From an uncultured Lachnospiraceae bacterium (GTDB taxonomy: Bacteria; Bacillota; Clostridia; Lachnospirales; Lachnospiraceae): DNA of 29,979 nucleotides. The notes under the pieces were generated by a model. It saw only the letters and a program-made list of their open reading frames with translations. It searched no databases and was not told the origin of the DNA. Made by a program: the position numbers and the translations under genes. How positions within the stretch are numbered: position 1 is the first letter of the stretch; each line of letters begins with the position of its first letter. The stretch covers positions 1-29,979 of the forward strand of contig URUU01000025.1 in NCBI GenBank assembly GCA_900551235.1, written 5' to 3'. Positions 15,569 through 25,237 of the stretch are shown piece by piece.

Positions 15569-18193
15569 TTGAGAGAAAAACTCGTTTTGATCGACGGACA
15601 CAGTATTTTAAACAGGGCATTTTATGGGGTGCCGGAGCTGACCAATTCGGAGGGGCTGCATACAAATGCAGTCTATGGTTTTTTGAATATCTTATTTAAA
15701 ATCCTTGCAGAAGAACAGCCGCAGTATCTGGCTGTTGCTTTTGACCTGAAGGCACCGACTTTCCGTCATAAAATGTACGATGCCTACAAAGGAACGAGAA
15801 AGCCGCAGCCGCCGCAGCTTCATGAGCAGGTTCCTGTCATGAAGGAAGTGCTGACGGCGATGGGCATCCCTCTTCTGATGAAAGAAGGATATGAGGCAGA
15901 TGACCTGCTTGGGACAGTTGCAAAGCGGATGGAAAAGGAAGGCCTGGATGTTTCTGTCGTTTCCGGTGACCGGGATCTTTTGCAGCTTGCAACGGAGCAC
16001 ATCATGATCCGTATGCCAAAGACGAAGCGAAGCGGTACGGAGATTGAGGATTACCATGCGAAAGAAGTGCTGGAGAAGTATCAGGTGACACCACCGCAGA
16101 TCATTGAGCTGAAGGCGATGATGGGCGATGCCTCGGACAATATTCCGGGACTTCCAGGAGTCGGTGAGAAGACAGCGACCAGGCTGGTTGTGGCATATGG
16201 TACGATCGAGAATGCCTTTGCTCACGTGGAAGAGATCAAGCCGACAAAGGCGAAAAATGCTTTTCTGGAGCACTATGATCTGGCAGTACTCAGCAAAAAG
16301 CTGGCGACGATCGATACCGACAGCCCGATTGATTTTGTACTGGAGGATGCAAGGATCACCGATCTGTATACACCGGAAGCCTTTGTGCTGTTCAAGAGGC
16401 TGGAGTTTAAAAATCTGTTCGGAAGATTTCAGTGCGATGCACCGGATCAGAAGGTGGAAGAGTATTTTTATGCAGTGGAAGATTTTGGTGAGGCGGAAGA
16501 AGTATTTCTACAGGCGTCAGGTGCAGCACTTGTGAGCTTTTCTGTCATTTCTCACAAAGGAGAAGTAAAAGGCATCTCTCTTGGCTGGGAAAAAGAAAAA
16601 ATTTATTATATCCCGGTACAGGGATTTGTGACCGGTCAGTATCTCTGTGAAAAAATGACGGAAGTGCTGGAAAAGGCGGATGCTGCCGTCACAATGAACG
16701 TCAAAGAGCAGCTACCGTATCTGCATGTGGAAAAGAAAAATATTTTTGATGCAGCAATTGCCATGTATCTTTTGAATCCGCTCAAAGATGCCTATGCGTA
16801 CGAGGACATTGCAAAAGAATGTCTGGAACTTCTGATTCCGTCCGTGCAGGAACTGCTCGGAAAAGAAGGATTTGGCTCTGCGGATGATGCGGCAGTGAAA
16901 AATGCGGTCTGCTATGGCACATATACCTGTCTGGAAGGAAAAGCAAAACTGGAAGAAAAGTTAAAAGAGAGCGGTATGTGGGAACTGTTTAAGGAGATTG
17001 AAATGCCGCTGGTGTATACGCTTTATGACATGGAAAAAGCCGGCATAAAGGCAGACGGAGAAGCGTTAAGGCAGTACGGCGGGCAACTGTCCGGAAGGAT
17101 CAAAGAACTGGAAAAGACCATTTACGATCTGGCGGGAGAGACATTTAATATCAATTCTCCAAAGCAGCTCGGTGTGATCCTGTTTGAAAAACTGCAGCTT
17201 CCATATGGAAAGAAAACAAAGACAGGCTACTCGACAGCGGCTGATGTACTGGAAAAACTTGCACCGGAAGCACCCATCGTGTCACATATTCTGGAGTACC
17301 GTCAGCTTGCAAAGCTCAAATCCACCTACGCAGACGGACTGGCAGGCTACATTGCAGCAGACGGAAGGATCCACAGCAAGTTTCATCAGACGATCACGGC
17401 AACGGGACGCATCAGCAGCACCGAACCGAACCTTCAGAATATCCCGATCCGTATGGAACTTGGCAGACTGATCCGCAAAGTCTTTATCCCGGAGGATGGA
17501 TTTGTCTTTGTGGATGCCGACTATTCCCAGATTGAGCTGCGTGTGCTGGCACACATTTCGGGGGACGAAAGGCTGATCGAAGCTTACCGGGAAGCTCAGG
17601 ACATCCACCGGATCACGGCGTCCCAGGTGTTCCATGTGCCATTTGATGAGGTAACACCTCTGCAGAGAAGAAATGCCAAGGCGGTCAATTTCGGCATCGT
17701 CTATGGCATCAGCTCGTTTGGCTTAAGTCAGGACCTGAGTATTTCCAGAAAAGAAGCTGGTGAATATATTGAAAAGTATTTTGAGACGTATCCGGGTATC
17801 AAACAGTTCCTGGATCAGAGTGTGGCGGATGCAAAGGAAAAAGGCTATGTCACGACGCTGTTTGGCAGAAGAAGACCGGTTCCCGAGCTTTCTTCTTCGA
17901 ATTTTATGCAGCGTTCTTTCGGAGAACGCGTGGCGATGAACTCGCCGATCCAGGGTACGGCGGCGGATATCATCAAAATTGCCATGATCCGTGTCAACGA
18001 ACGGCTCAAAGCAGAACACTTAAGATCCAGGCTGATCCTCCAGGTACACGATGAACTGCTTGTGGAGGCTGCAAAAGAAGAACTGGATACGGTAAAGCAG
18101 ATTCTTGCAGAGGAGATGCACGATGCGGCAAAACTGAAAGTCTGCCTGGAGATCGATATGCATACAGGAGAAAACTGGTATGAGGCAAAATAA
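15569..18193 (+). CDS. polA: DNA polymerase I (proofreading domain inactive)
   Basis: This is the repair and Okazaki-fragment polymerase, 874 residues. The N-terminal 5'-3' flap nuclease (about 1-290) shows EADDLLGT, SGDRDLLQL and GDASDNIPGLPGVGEKTA. The middle domain (about 300-470) keeps the fold, but I see none of the DxE or other acidic residues of an active 3'-5' exonuclease. The polymerase domain has motif A DADYSQIELR (catalytic D651), the O-helix RRNAKAVNFGIVYG (700-713) and motif C QVHDELL (D828). The start is a TTG at 15569, supported by AAAAGAGGA and the family N-terminus KLVLIDGHSILNRAF. coaE follows closely, a common arrangement. Confidence 0.96.
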   Translation: MREKLVLIDGHSILNRAFYGVPELTNSEGLHTNAVYGFLNILFKILAEEQPQYLAVAFDLKAPTFRHKMYDAYKGTRKPQPPQLHEQVPVMKEVLTAMGIPLLMKEGYEADDLLGTVAKRMEKEGLDVSVVSGDRDLLQLATEHIMIRMPKTKRSGTEIEDYHAKEVLEKYQVTPPQIIELKAMMGDASDNIPGLPGVGEKTATRLVVAYGTIENAFAHVEEIKPTKAKNAFLEHYDLAVLSKKLATIDTDSPIDFVLEDARITDLYTPEAFVLFKRLEFKNLFGRFQCDAPDQKVEEYFYAVEDFGEAEEVFLQASGAALVSFSVISHKGEVKGISLGWEKEKIYYIPVQGFVTGQYLCEKMTEVLEKADAAVTMNVKEQLPYLHVEKKNIFDAAIAMYLLNPLKDAYAYEDIAKECLELLIPSVQELLGKEGFGSADDAAVKNAVCYGTYTCLEGKAKLEEKLKESGMWELFKEIEMPLVYTLYDMEKAGIKADGEALRQYGGQLSGRIKELEKTIYDLAGETFNINSPKQLGVILFEKLQLPYGKKTKTGYSTAADVLEKLAPEAPIVSHILEYRQLAKLKSTYADGLAGYIAADGRIHSKFHQTITATGRISSTEPNLQNIPIRMELGRLIRKVFIPEDGFVFVDADYSQIELRVLAHISGDERLIEAYREAQDIHRITASQVFHVPFDEVTPLQRRNAKAVNFGIVYGISSFGLSQDLSISRKEAGEYIEKYFETYPGIKQFLDQSVADAKEKGYVTTLFGRRRPVPELSSSNFMQRSFGERVAMNSPIQGTAADIIKIAMIRVNERLKAEHLRSRLILQVHDELLVEAAKEELDTVKQILAEEMHDAAKLKVCLEIDMHTGENWYEAK

Positions 18194-18232
18194 CCGGAAA
18201 AGTGTAAAATGCAGAAAGCAGGTTATAAATAT

Positions 18233-18838
18233 ATGAAAGTACTTGGGATTACCGGACAGGTGGGAGCAGGAAAGAGTACGATCCTTGCCTATATGGAAGA
18301 AAAATACAGAGCCAAAGTCATTCAGGCTGATCAGGTCGGTCATCTGGTGATGGAACCGGATACTGCCTGTTATCAGCAGATCCTTGCCTGTTTTGGGGAG
18401 GAGATCCTGGCAGAAGATCAGAAGATCGACCGGAAAAAACTGGGTGCGATCGTGTTTGCAGACAGAGAAAAACTTGCCATGTTAAATACGATCGTCCATC
18501 CGGCGGTGAAAGATTACATCCGAAAAGCTGTTCTGGCTGAGAAACAAAAAGGGAAAGTTCCGTTCGTGGCTGTGGAGGCGGCCCTGCTTTTGGAAGAACA
18601 CTACGATGAAATCTGCGACGAGATCTGGTATATTTATGTGGATGATGCGGTGCGCCGCGTGCGTCTGAAACAGAGCCGCGGTTACAGTGACCGCAAAATT
18701 GACGATATTCTAAAAAATCAGCAAAAAGACAGCGTATTTCGAAAGTCCTGTCAATTTGTGGTTGACAACAGCAGCGATTTTGTAGACAATACATTTGAAC
18801 AAATGGACAGGGGATTGAAAGAACATGGATTTTTGTAG
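18233..18838 (+). CDS. coaE: Dephospho-CoA kinase
   Basis: CoaE phosphorylates dephospho-CoA, the last step of coenzyme A synthesis. The P-loop GQVGAGKS is at 8-15, and DQVGHLV, IVHPAV and AALLLEE segments typical of the family follow. ATG 18233 gives the usual N-terminus MKVLGITG (201 aa). ATG 18209 in the same frame adds eight residues and has a slightly better GGAAAAG, so the start is uncertain. The 3' end overlaps the next gene by 14 bases. Confidence 0.92.
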   Translation: MKVLGITGQVGAGKSTILAYMEEKYRAKVIQADQVGHLVMEPDTACYQQILACFGEEILAEDQKIDRKKLGAIVFADREKLAMLNTIVHPAVKDYIRKAVLAEKQKGKVPFVAVEAALLLEEHYDEICDEIWYIYVDDAVRRVRLKQSRGYSDRKIDDILKNQQKDSVFRKSCQFVVDNSSDFVDNTFEQMDRGLKEHGFL

Positions 18839-19622
18839 TATAGCAAGCGGAAGCAGCGGAAACTGCATTTATGTAGGTTCCGATCAGGCTTCTGTGCTGA
18901 TCGATACCGGCATCAGCAGAAAAAGGATCGTGGACGGACTGCATGAGATCGACCGGAAGCCGGAAGAGCTGAAGGGCATCCTGATCACACACGAACATTC
19001 CGACCATATCAAAGGGCTGGGCGTGATGTCCAGAAAGTACCATATACCGATCTATGCGACGGCAGGTACGCTTGAAGGGATCAAAAGCAGCACCAGTCTT
19101 GGCCATATCGACGGGGAGCTGTTTCATACGATCCGGGCAGATGAGAAGTTTCAGATCGAAGATCTGGAGGTGGAACCGTTTGCCATATCGCACGATGCAG
19201 CCGAGCCGGTAGCCTACCGGCTGGACAACCAGGAGAAATCCGTTGCTGTTGTGACAGACCTTGGATATTACGATGAGCAGATTGTTTCCCATCTCAAAGA
19301 TCTGGATGGTGTACTGCTCGAATCCAATCATGATATACATATGCTGCAGGTCGGCACTTATCCTTATTATCTGAAACAGAGGATCCTTGGGAACAGAGGG
19401 CATCTGTCCAATGAAAATGCAGGACGTCTGCTCTGTGAGATCTTAAATGACAGGATCAAAACCATTCTGCTTGGACACTTAAGCAGGGAAAATAATTATG
19501 AGGCACTGGCTTACGAGACCGTATGTGCGGAAGTTACATTGGGTGATAATCCTTACAAGGCCGGCGATTTCCCGATCGCAGTGGCAGCAAGGGATCATAT
19601 ATCACCGCTCTATGCCCTTTAA
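18825..19622 (+). CDS. MBL-fold metallo-hydrolase, WalJ/YycJ-like
   Basis: This is a 265-residue metallo-beta-lactamase-fold protein. The metal-binding signature THEHSDH is at 55-61, with further likely ligands in SHDAAEP, VTDLGY and LLGHLSRENN. The opening CSIASGSSGNCIYVG is typical of the YycJ/WalJ group, reported as a nuclease-type protein linked to mutation avoidance and wall homeostasis in Firmicutes. There is no walRK operon here, so only the fold and a hydrolase role are firm. The overlap with coaE suggests coupled translation. Confidence 0.82.
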   Translation: MDFCSIASGSSGNCIYVGSDQASVLIDTGISRKRIVDGLHEIDRKPEELKGILITHEHSDHIKGLGVMSRKYHIPIYATAGTLEGIKSSTSLGHIDGELFHTIRADEKFQIEDLEVEPFAISHDAAEPVAYRLDNQEKSVAVVTDLGYYDEQIVSHLKDLDGVLLESNHDIHMLQVGTYPYYLKQRILGNRGHLSNENAGRLLCEILNDRIKTILLGHLSRENNYEALAYETVCAEVTLGDNPYKAGDFPIAVAARDHISPLYAL

Positions 19623-19664
19623 AGGGTGGGCGGAGTCTGCATATCAGACAGAAAGGAAGATAAA

Positions 19665-19937
19665 ATGAAACGTACCGTTATAACCGTAGTAGGAAAAGAC
19701 ACCGTAGGTATCATCGCAAAAGTCTGCACGTATCTGGCAGAGAATAATGTAAATATTCTTGACATTTCACAGACGATCGTGCAGGGATTTTTCAACATGA
19801 TGATGATCACAGATGCAAACCAGTCAGAAAAGCCATTTGCAGATCTGGCAAAAGGACTGGAAGAGCTTGGAAATGAGATGGGACTGACCATCCTCTGCCA
19901 GCACGAAGATATTTTCAACAAAATGCACCGTATTTAA
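19665..19937 (+). CDS. ACT domain protein (UPF0237 family)
   Basis: This small cytosolic protein (90 residues) is a single ACT domain. The GKDTVGIIAKVCTYLAE segment and the NILDISQTI strand match this ligand-sensing fold, best known from amino-acid-regulated proteins. The ligand is unknown. ATG 19665 follows GAAAGGAAG and gives the family start MKRTVITVVGKD; an earlier in-frame start only adds linker. It lies 26 bases before the UPF0210 gene, a pairing conserved in many bacteria and archaea, so the ACT protein may sense or control its partner. Confidence 0.85.
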   Translation: MKRTVITVVGKDTVGIIAKVCTYLAENNVNILDISQTIVQGFFNMMMITDANQSEKPFADLAKGLEELGNEMGLTILCQHEDIFNKMHRI

Positions 19938-19963
19938 ACCGTGACGGAAAGAGGACAGCGATT

Positions 19964-21328
19964 ATGATTAATATGTTTGAAGTAAACGAGACAAATAAGA
20001 TGATCACCCAGGAGAATCTGGATGTTCGTACGATTACGCTCGGTATCAGCCTGCTGGATTGTGTTGATGCAGATATGGAAGTATTAAATGAAAATATTTA
20101 CCGCAAGATCACGACCGTTGCAAAGGATCTGGTAGCAACCGGTCAGCAGATCGAAAGAGAGTATGGTATCCCGATCGTCAACAAACGAATCTCCATCACA
20201 CCGATCGCTTTGGTTGGCGGCAAGGCATGTAAAAGTCCGGAGGATTATGTGAGCATTGCAAAGACTCTGGACCGTGCAGCAAAGGAAGTTGGCGTCAATT
20301 TTATCGGTGGCTATTCTGCGTTGGTATCAAAGGGAATGACAAAGAGTGATGAAAACCTGATCCGTTCCATTCCGGAAGCACTTTCTGTCACAGAGCGTGT
20401 GTGCAGTTCCGTTAATGTTGGTTCCACAAAATGTGGTATCAACATGGATGCTGTGCGTCTGATGGGCAGGATCGTAAAACAGGCGGCAGAATATACAAGA
20501 GAACAGGATTCTCTTGGCTGTGCAAAGCTGGTTGTATTCTGCAATGCACCGGATGACAACCCGTTTATGGCAGGAGCATTCCATGGTGTGACTGAGGCCG
20601 ATGCGATCATCAACGTCGGTGTCAGCGGCCCTGGTGTTGTAAAAACGGCTCTGGAGCAGGTACGCGGCGAGAGCTTTGAAGTACTGTGCGAGACGATCAA
20701 AAAGACGGCATTTAAGGTTACGCGTGTAGGCCAGCTGGTTGCACAGGAAGCGTCCAGAAGACTGGGTGTTCCGTTTGGTATCATCGATCTTTCCCTGGCA
20801 CCGACTCCGGCGATCGGAGACAGTGTCGCAGATATTCTCTGTGAGATCGGTCTGGAACACGCAGGTGCACCGGGAACAACGGCAGCACTGGCGCTTCTGA
20901 ACGATCAGGTGAAAAAGGGCGGCGTCATGGCATCCTCTTATGTCGGCGGCTTAAGCGGAGCGTTTATCCCGGTAAGCGAAGACCAGGGTATGATCAATGC
21001 CGTAGAAGCCGGTGCACTGACACTGGAAAAACTGGAAGCAATGACCTGCGTATGCTCCGTCGGTCTTGACATGATCGCCATTCCGGGAAGGACAAGCGAA
21101 GCGACCATTTCCGGTATTATCGCAGATGAGATGGCGATCGGTATGGTCAACCAGAAAACAACGGCAGTGCGTGTGATCCCGGTTATCGGAAAAGACGTGG
21201 GAGATATGGTAGAGTTCGGAGGACTCCTCGGATATGCTCCGGTTATGCCGGTCAATTCCTTCTCCTGCGAAGCGTTTGTATCCCGCAAGGGACGTATCCC
21301 GGCACCGATCCACAGCTTCAAAAACTAA
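19964..21328 (+). CDS. PFL family protein (UPF0210/DUF711)
   Basis: This is a conserved 454-residue cytosolic protein of the UPF0210 (DUF711) family. Features seen are the N-terminal NLDVRTITLGISLLDC, the middle VNVGSTKCGINMDAVRLMG, and C-terminal glycine-rich stretches such as YVGGLSGAFIPVSEDQGM and IPGRTSEATISGIIADE. The name PFL reflects distant similarity to pyruvate formate-lyase; I see no glycyl-radical signature, so that chemistry should not be assumed. The start at 19964 follows AAAGAGGA; a second ATG at 19973 is possible. The gene pairs with the ACT protein upstream. Confidence 0.9.
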   Translation: MINMFEVNETNKMITQENLDVRTITLGISLLDCVDADMEVLNENIYRKITTVAKDLVATGQQIEREYGIPIVNKRISITPIALVGGKACKSPEDYVSIAKTLDRAAKEVGVNFIGGYSALVSKGMTKSDENLIRSIPEALSVTERVCSSVNVGSTKCGINMDAVRLMGRIVKQAAEYTREQDSLGCAKLVVFCNAPDDNPFMAGAFHGVTEADAIINVGVSGPGVVKTALEQVRGESFEVLCETIKKTAFKVTRVGQLVAQEASRRLGVPFGIIDLSLAPTPAIGDSVADILCEIGLEHAGAPGTTAALALLNDQVKKGGVMASSYVGGLSGAFIPVSEDQGMINAVEAGALTLEKLEAMTCVCSVGLDMIAIPGRTSEATISGIIADEMAIGMVNQKTTAVRVIPVIGKDVGDMVEFGGLLGYAPVMPVNSFSCEAFVSRKGRIPAPIHSFKN

Positions 21329-21351
21329 ACCGGAAAGCACAAGGTGGAACT

Positions 21352-22692
21352 ATGGCAAAGGATATGACAAAAGGAAATCCGGGAAAGACACTGTTTTTCT
21401 TTGCAGTGCCGATGGTACTCGGAAATCTTTTTCAGCAGCTTTACAATATTATTGATTCTATCATTGTGGGAAATTATGTGGGAGCAGATGCACTGGCAGC
21501 CGTCGGTGCATCTTCTTCGATTACGTTTCTCTTTGTGGCGATCGCCACAGGACTGAGCATCGGCTCTTCGGTCGTGATCTCCCAGTATTTCGGGGCAAAA
21601 CGGTATGGAGAAATGAAAACAGCGATCCAGACGGTGCTTTTGGCCTCTTTTGTGATCGCACTGTGTCTGATGCTGGTCGGAATTTTCGGGACGGACGCGA
21701 TCCTGCGGTTTATGCAGACCCCGCAAAAGATTTTTTCGGATGCATCTCTTTACCTGAAGATTTATTTCGGTGGTCTTATTTTTTTGTTTCTTTACAATAT
21801 GCTGACGGCATCGTTCAATGCGATCGGGGATTCAAAGTCCCCTTTGGTATTTCTGGCACTCTCATCTATCTGCAACATCGTACTGGATCTGTATTTTGTG
21901 ACAAAACTGAAGCTGGGCGTAGCCGGAGCAGCACTGGCAACGGACATTTCACAGGCGATCTCCGTTGTCGTTTCCTTTCTGTGGCTTTGCACCCGCATGC
22001 GGAAAATGAAAACGGAAGAAAAGAGTAAGGTTTTTGATCTGCGTATTTTTCAGATCGTCTGCAATGTGGCGGTTCCGTCCATGCTACAGCAGTCGATGGT
22101 ATCGATCGGTATTTTTCTGGTGCAGAGACTGGTAAATGGTTATGGAGAGGCTGTGATGGCAGGCTATGCGGCGGCAACGAAGATCGACAGCATTGCGATC
22201 CTGCCGATGGTAAACGTTGGAAATGCCGTTTCGACCTTTACGGCTCAGAATATCGGCGGCAAGAAACCGGGAAGAGTAAAGGAAGGATTCCGTGCCGGAT
22301 TTCTGATGAGTGCCGTGATCGGTGCGGTCGTGACGGGAATCCTTCTTATATATGCAAAAGTGTTTGTCGGACTGTTCATGGACAGCAGTTCCAATCAGGC
22401 GGCGATCGCCACTGGCATTGAATATCTCCACGTGGTCGGTCTGTTCTATGCCCTGATGGGTATTATGAACACCTGTACCGGCGTGATGCGTGGAGCGGGG
22501 GACATCCTCTGGTTTTTGATGGTCACACTGATCAACTTGAGTTCCCGCGTGATCCTTGCCTACAGCATGTCCGGGATGCTCGGTGCAAAAGCCATCTGGT
22601 GGTCGATACCGATCGGCTGGGGCATCGGCTTTGCGATCGGTTTTGTACGCTACTTAAGCGGCAAATGGCAGAGAAGCAGCCTGATCGAGTAG
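21352..22692 (+). CDS. MATE family efflux transporter
   Basis: This 446-residue membrane transporter has about twelve hydrophobic helices in two related halves. The opening GNPGKTLFFFAVPMVLGNLFQQLYN and IIDSIIVGNYVGADALAAVG are characteristic of MATE/DinF-like cation-coupled exporters. MATE proteins exchange Na+ or H+ for organic cations and drugs; the substrate is not readable. AAGGTGG precedes ATG 21352. It is 23 bases after the UPF0210 gene and convergent with tmcAL; I see no clear terminator in the 61-base gap. Confidence 0.92.
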   Translation: MAKDMTKGNPGKTLFFFAVPMVLGNLFQQLYNIIDSIIVGNYVGADALAAVGASSSITFLFVAIATGLSIGSSVVISQYFGAKRYGEMKTAIQTVLLASFVIALCLMLVGIFGTDAILRFMQTPQKIFSDASLYLKIYFGGLIFLFLYNMLTASFNAIGDSKSPLVFLALSSICNIVLDLYFVTKLKLGVAGAALATDISQAISVVVSFLWLCTRMRKMKTEEKSKVFDLRIFQIVCNVAVPSMLQQSMVSIGIFLVQRLVNGYGEAVMAGYAAATKIDSIAILPMVNVGNAVSTFTAQNIGGKKPGRVKEGFRAGFLMSAVIGAVVTGILLIYAKVFVGLFMDSSSNQAAIATGIEYLHVVGLFYALMGIMNTCTGVMRGAGDILWFLMVTLINLSSRVILAYSMSGMLGAKAIWWSIPIGWGIGFAIGFVRYLSGKWQRSSLIE

Positions 22693-22753
22693 CAGGAGGA
22701 TGAGATACTGCATCGTTAAAAAGCATGTGCTGACTGTGCAGACGTATCACTTC

Positions 22754-23998
22754 TCAGATACGGATGATCTGCGTGCGGTATTCATTGTAAACGCCACAAG
22801 GGTCAGTGATATGATAGAGGTCACTGGCACGCACATTTAACAGAAATTCATCCAGTTCGGATGGTAAGAGAAGCTTTTTCGCATCTGCGGCTCTGGTCAG
22901 CAGTGGGATGGAGCTTCTTTTTTTGATTTCTGTTAAAAGCGGCCGTGCACTGTGGCGAAAGCCAAGCACCCTTGCATAGGAAAGACCGGCAAAACGATCT
23001 TCCGGCAGCTCTTTTTTCCGGATACCAAGCAGAATATGAAGCAGACTGCGGCGGATGCGGGCCTCAGTGACCTGCTTTGTTTTTAAAAGGTCCACAAACG
23101 AAGAAAAAGACTCATACTGAGGCAGCAGTTTGCGGATGCGGTCCGACAGGTCAGCGTTTACGTCCAGAAAAGGTGTATAATCGCTTTGCATCAGGAGGGC
23201 ATAATGCAGAAGATCTGAGTAACCATCCGCAGTATGAAAAAGCTGACTGGAAATGGCATCCTCAAAAATATCCCGGCAGGTGTCCGGCATATACTCGCAG
23301 GCAAGGGACGGATCTTTACGGATCGCAGTAGCGGAAGCAAAGTTTCCATCAGGCAGAGAACTGTGATACGAAGCTCCCTGACGGCGGATTGGCAAAAAAT
23401 CAAACGAAGTCCCAAGGCGCCTGCATGCGATCAGATATTCGAGCCCAAGCGTATTGTTCGGGGAAGAGAGAAGTTCTGCCGCTGTCTCGAAAGATAAGTA
23501 ATTGTCGGAACTTTCCGAATTTTTCAAAAAGTCATGCTCTAAAGAAAAATAGTCTTTCAGTGCCAGCAGCCGTGCCTTTGGATAGGAATTTCCGGCAGCG
23601 AGATACTGCCTGAGATATTTTCCGAAGGCTTCCGGTTCGTCTGCAAGAAGAGAAGAAAGAGATGCAAAAGCAGCCGGATCTTCGGTTTCGCATCCAAAAC
23701 AGAGCGTATCGGTTACATTCAGGGAAGCAAGAAGAGAACAGGCACCCCGCGCAAAATATTCGGCACTGCCTGCAGCGTAGCGGACCGGAAGCTCGATCAC
23801 CAGGTCTGCTCCGCCAGGCAGAGCCATTTTTGTGCGGGAAAATTTATCGAGAATGGCAGGTTCACCCCTCTGGACAAAATCTCCGGACATCACGATCAGG
23901 GCAAAGTCGGCGCCGGTGCGTCGCTTCGCCTCCGCAATCTGCCAGGCATGGCCGTTATGGAAGGGATTGTATTCGGCAATGATGCTGATGGTCTTCAT
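22754..23998 (-). CDS. tmcAL: tRNA(Met) cytidine acetate ligase
   Basis: TmcAL uses ATP and acetate to form N4-acetylcytidine at the wobble position of elongator tRNA-Met. The protein (414 residues) opens with IIAEYNPFHNGHAWQI, the nucleotidyltransferase motif HNGH at 14-17, followed by IVMSGDFVQRGEPAI, a near-diagnostic stretch for this family. The start at 23998 follows AAGGAGAG on the minus strand. It is divergent from pta and convergent with the MATE gene. Using acetate next to the acetate-producing pta-ackA operon is suggestive but may be coincidence. Confidence 0.93.
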   Translation of the reverse strand: MKTISIIAEYNPFHNGHAWQIAEAKRRTGADFALIVMSGDFVQRGEPAILDKFSRTKMALPGGADLVIELPVRYAAGSAEYFARGACSLLASLNVTDTLCFGCETEDPAAFASLSSLLADEPEAFGKYLRQYLAAGNSYPKARLLALKDYFSLEHDFLKNSESSDNYLSFETAAELLSSPNNTLGLEYLIACRRLGTSFDFLPIRRQGASYHSSLPDGNFASATAIRKDPSLACEYMPDTCRDIFEDAISSQLFHTADGYSDLLHYALLMQSDYTPFLDVNADLSDRIRKLLPQYESFSSFVDLLKTKQVTEARIRRSLLHILLGIRKKELPEDRFAGLSYARVLGFRHSARPLLTEIKKRSSIPLLTRAADAKKLLLPSELDEFLLNVRASDLYHITDPCGVYNEYRTQIIRI

Positions 23999-24093
23999 GG
24001 TAATATCTCTCCTTGAACTTATGATTGCTAACTATAGCATGAAGCAGACACCAGGTAAAGGGGGTCTGTTTGTAAAAAGATACATATTTCTGG

Positions 24094-24122
24094 TTGAAAA
24101 TACCACAATCAGGCGATATAAT
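24094..24122 (+). promoter_or_regulatory. SigA-type promoter for pta-ackA
   Basis: TTGAAA (24094-24099) and TATAAT (24117-24122) are separated by 17 bases. The -10 is perfect and the -35 has one mismatch. The leader of about 80 bases contains small stems (CGGT/ACCG at 24135-24148; CTGT/ACAG around 24164-24177) and ends in GAAAGGAG before the pta start. The rest of the 214-base gap between tmcAL and pta shows nothing else distinct. Confidence 0.75.
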
Positions 24123-24212
24123 GAAAATAAACGCAGTCGGTAAGGGAACCGGCAGTTGGACTCTGTGAAATTACAGACTGTGAATTGAAATTACTGAAAG
24201 GAGTCAGAAATC

Positions 24213-25208
24213 ATGGGATTTATTGACGTAATCAAAGAAAGAGCAAAAGCAGCAAACAAAACGATCGTATTACCGGAAACTGAGGATCGCAGAACATATG
24301 AAGCAGCAGCACAGATCCTGAAAGAAGGTATTGCAAAGATTATCCTGGTCGGAAGCGAAGAAGCAGTGAAAAAAGGAAGCGAAGGACTGGATCTGACAGG
24401 AGCCGTAGTGGTTGACCCGGCTACCTCTGACAGAACACAGGCTTACATTGATAAACTGGTTGAACTGCGTCAGAAAAAAGGCATGACACCGGAACAGGCA
24501 AAAGAGATTCTGTTAAATCAGTATCTGTACTATGGTGTAATGATGGTAAAAATGGGCGATGCAGACGGTATGGTATCCGGAGCCTGTCATTCTACCGCTG
24601 ATACACTGCGTCCATGTCTGCAGATCCTGAAAACAAAACCAGGTACAAAACTGGTATCTGCATTCTTCCTGATGGTCGTTCCGAACTGTGAATACGGTGC
24701 AGACGGTACCTTTATTTTTGCAGACTCCGGTCTGAACCAGAACCCGAATCCGGAAGAACTGGCTGCAATCGCAGGATCTTCCGCAGATTCTTTCGAACTG
24801 CTGGTAGAGAAAGAGCCGATCGTAGCAATGCTTTCTCATTCAACAAAAGGCAGTGCAAAACATGCAGATGTTGATAAAGTCGTAGAAGCTGCCAGACTTG
24901 CAAAAGAGCAGTATCCGAATCTGAAACTGGACGGAGAGTTTCAGCTGGATGCAGCGATCGTTCCAAGCGTAGGAGCTTCCAAAGCACCAGGCAGCGATAT
25001 CGCAGGCAAAGCAAACGTACTGATCTTCCCGGATCTGGATGCAGGAAACATCGGATACAAACTGACACAGAGACTGGCAAAAGCAGAAGCTTACGGACCG
25101 ATCACACAGGGTATCGCAGCACCGGTCAATGACCTGTCCAGAGGATGCTCTGCGGAAGATATCGTAGGTGTTGTAGCGATCACAGCAGTACAGTGCCTGG
25201 CTAAATAA
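24213..25208 (+). CDS. pta: Phosphate acetyltransferase
   Basis: Pta converts acetyl-CoA and phosphate to acetyl phosphate and CoA, feeding substrate-level ATP synthesis. The protein has the short single-domain form (331 residues) without the N-terminal regulatory part of enterobacterial Pta. Typical segments are IVLPETEDRRT, GDADGMVSGACHSTADTLRP, and the C-terminal VGASKAPGSDIAGKANVLIFPDLDAGNIGYK. The start at 24213 follows GAAAGGAG. ackA follows after 29 bases. Its codon use is uniform and restricted, as expected for a highly expressed gene. Confidence 0.96.
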   Translation: MGFIDVIKERAKAANKTIVLPETEDRRTYEAAAQILKEGIAKIILVGSEEAVKKGSEGLDLTGAVVVDPATSDRTQAYIDKLVELRQKKGMTPEQAKEILLNQYLYYGVMMVKMGDADGMVSGACHSTADTLRPCLQILKTKPGTKLVSAFFLMVVPNCEYGADGTFIFADSGLNQNPNPEELAAIAGSSADSFELLVEKEPIVAMLSHSTKGSAKHADVDKVVEAARLAKEQYPNLKLDGEFQLDAAIVPSVGASKAPGSDIAGKANVLIFPDLDAGNIGYKLTQRLAKAEAYGPITQGIAAPVNDLSRGCSAEDIVGVVAITAVQCLAK

Positions 25209-25237
25209 TAAGATTTACATATCAGGAGGATGTTAAA

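Noticed and set aside
22698..22840. Small plus-strand open frame after the MATE gene, next to GGAGG
   Set aside because: The AGGAGG is directly adjacent to the ATG, too close to be used, and the frame runs antisense into tmcAL without any recognisable domain.
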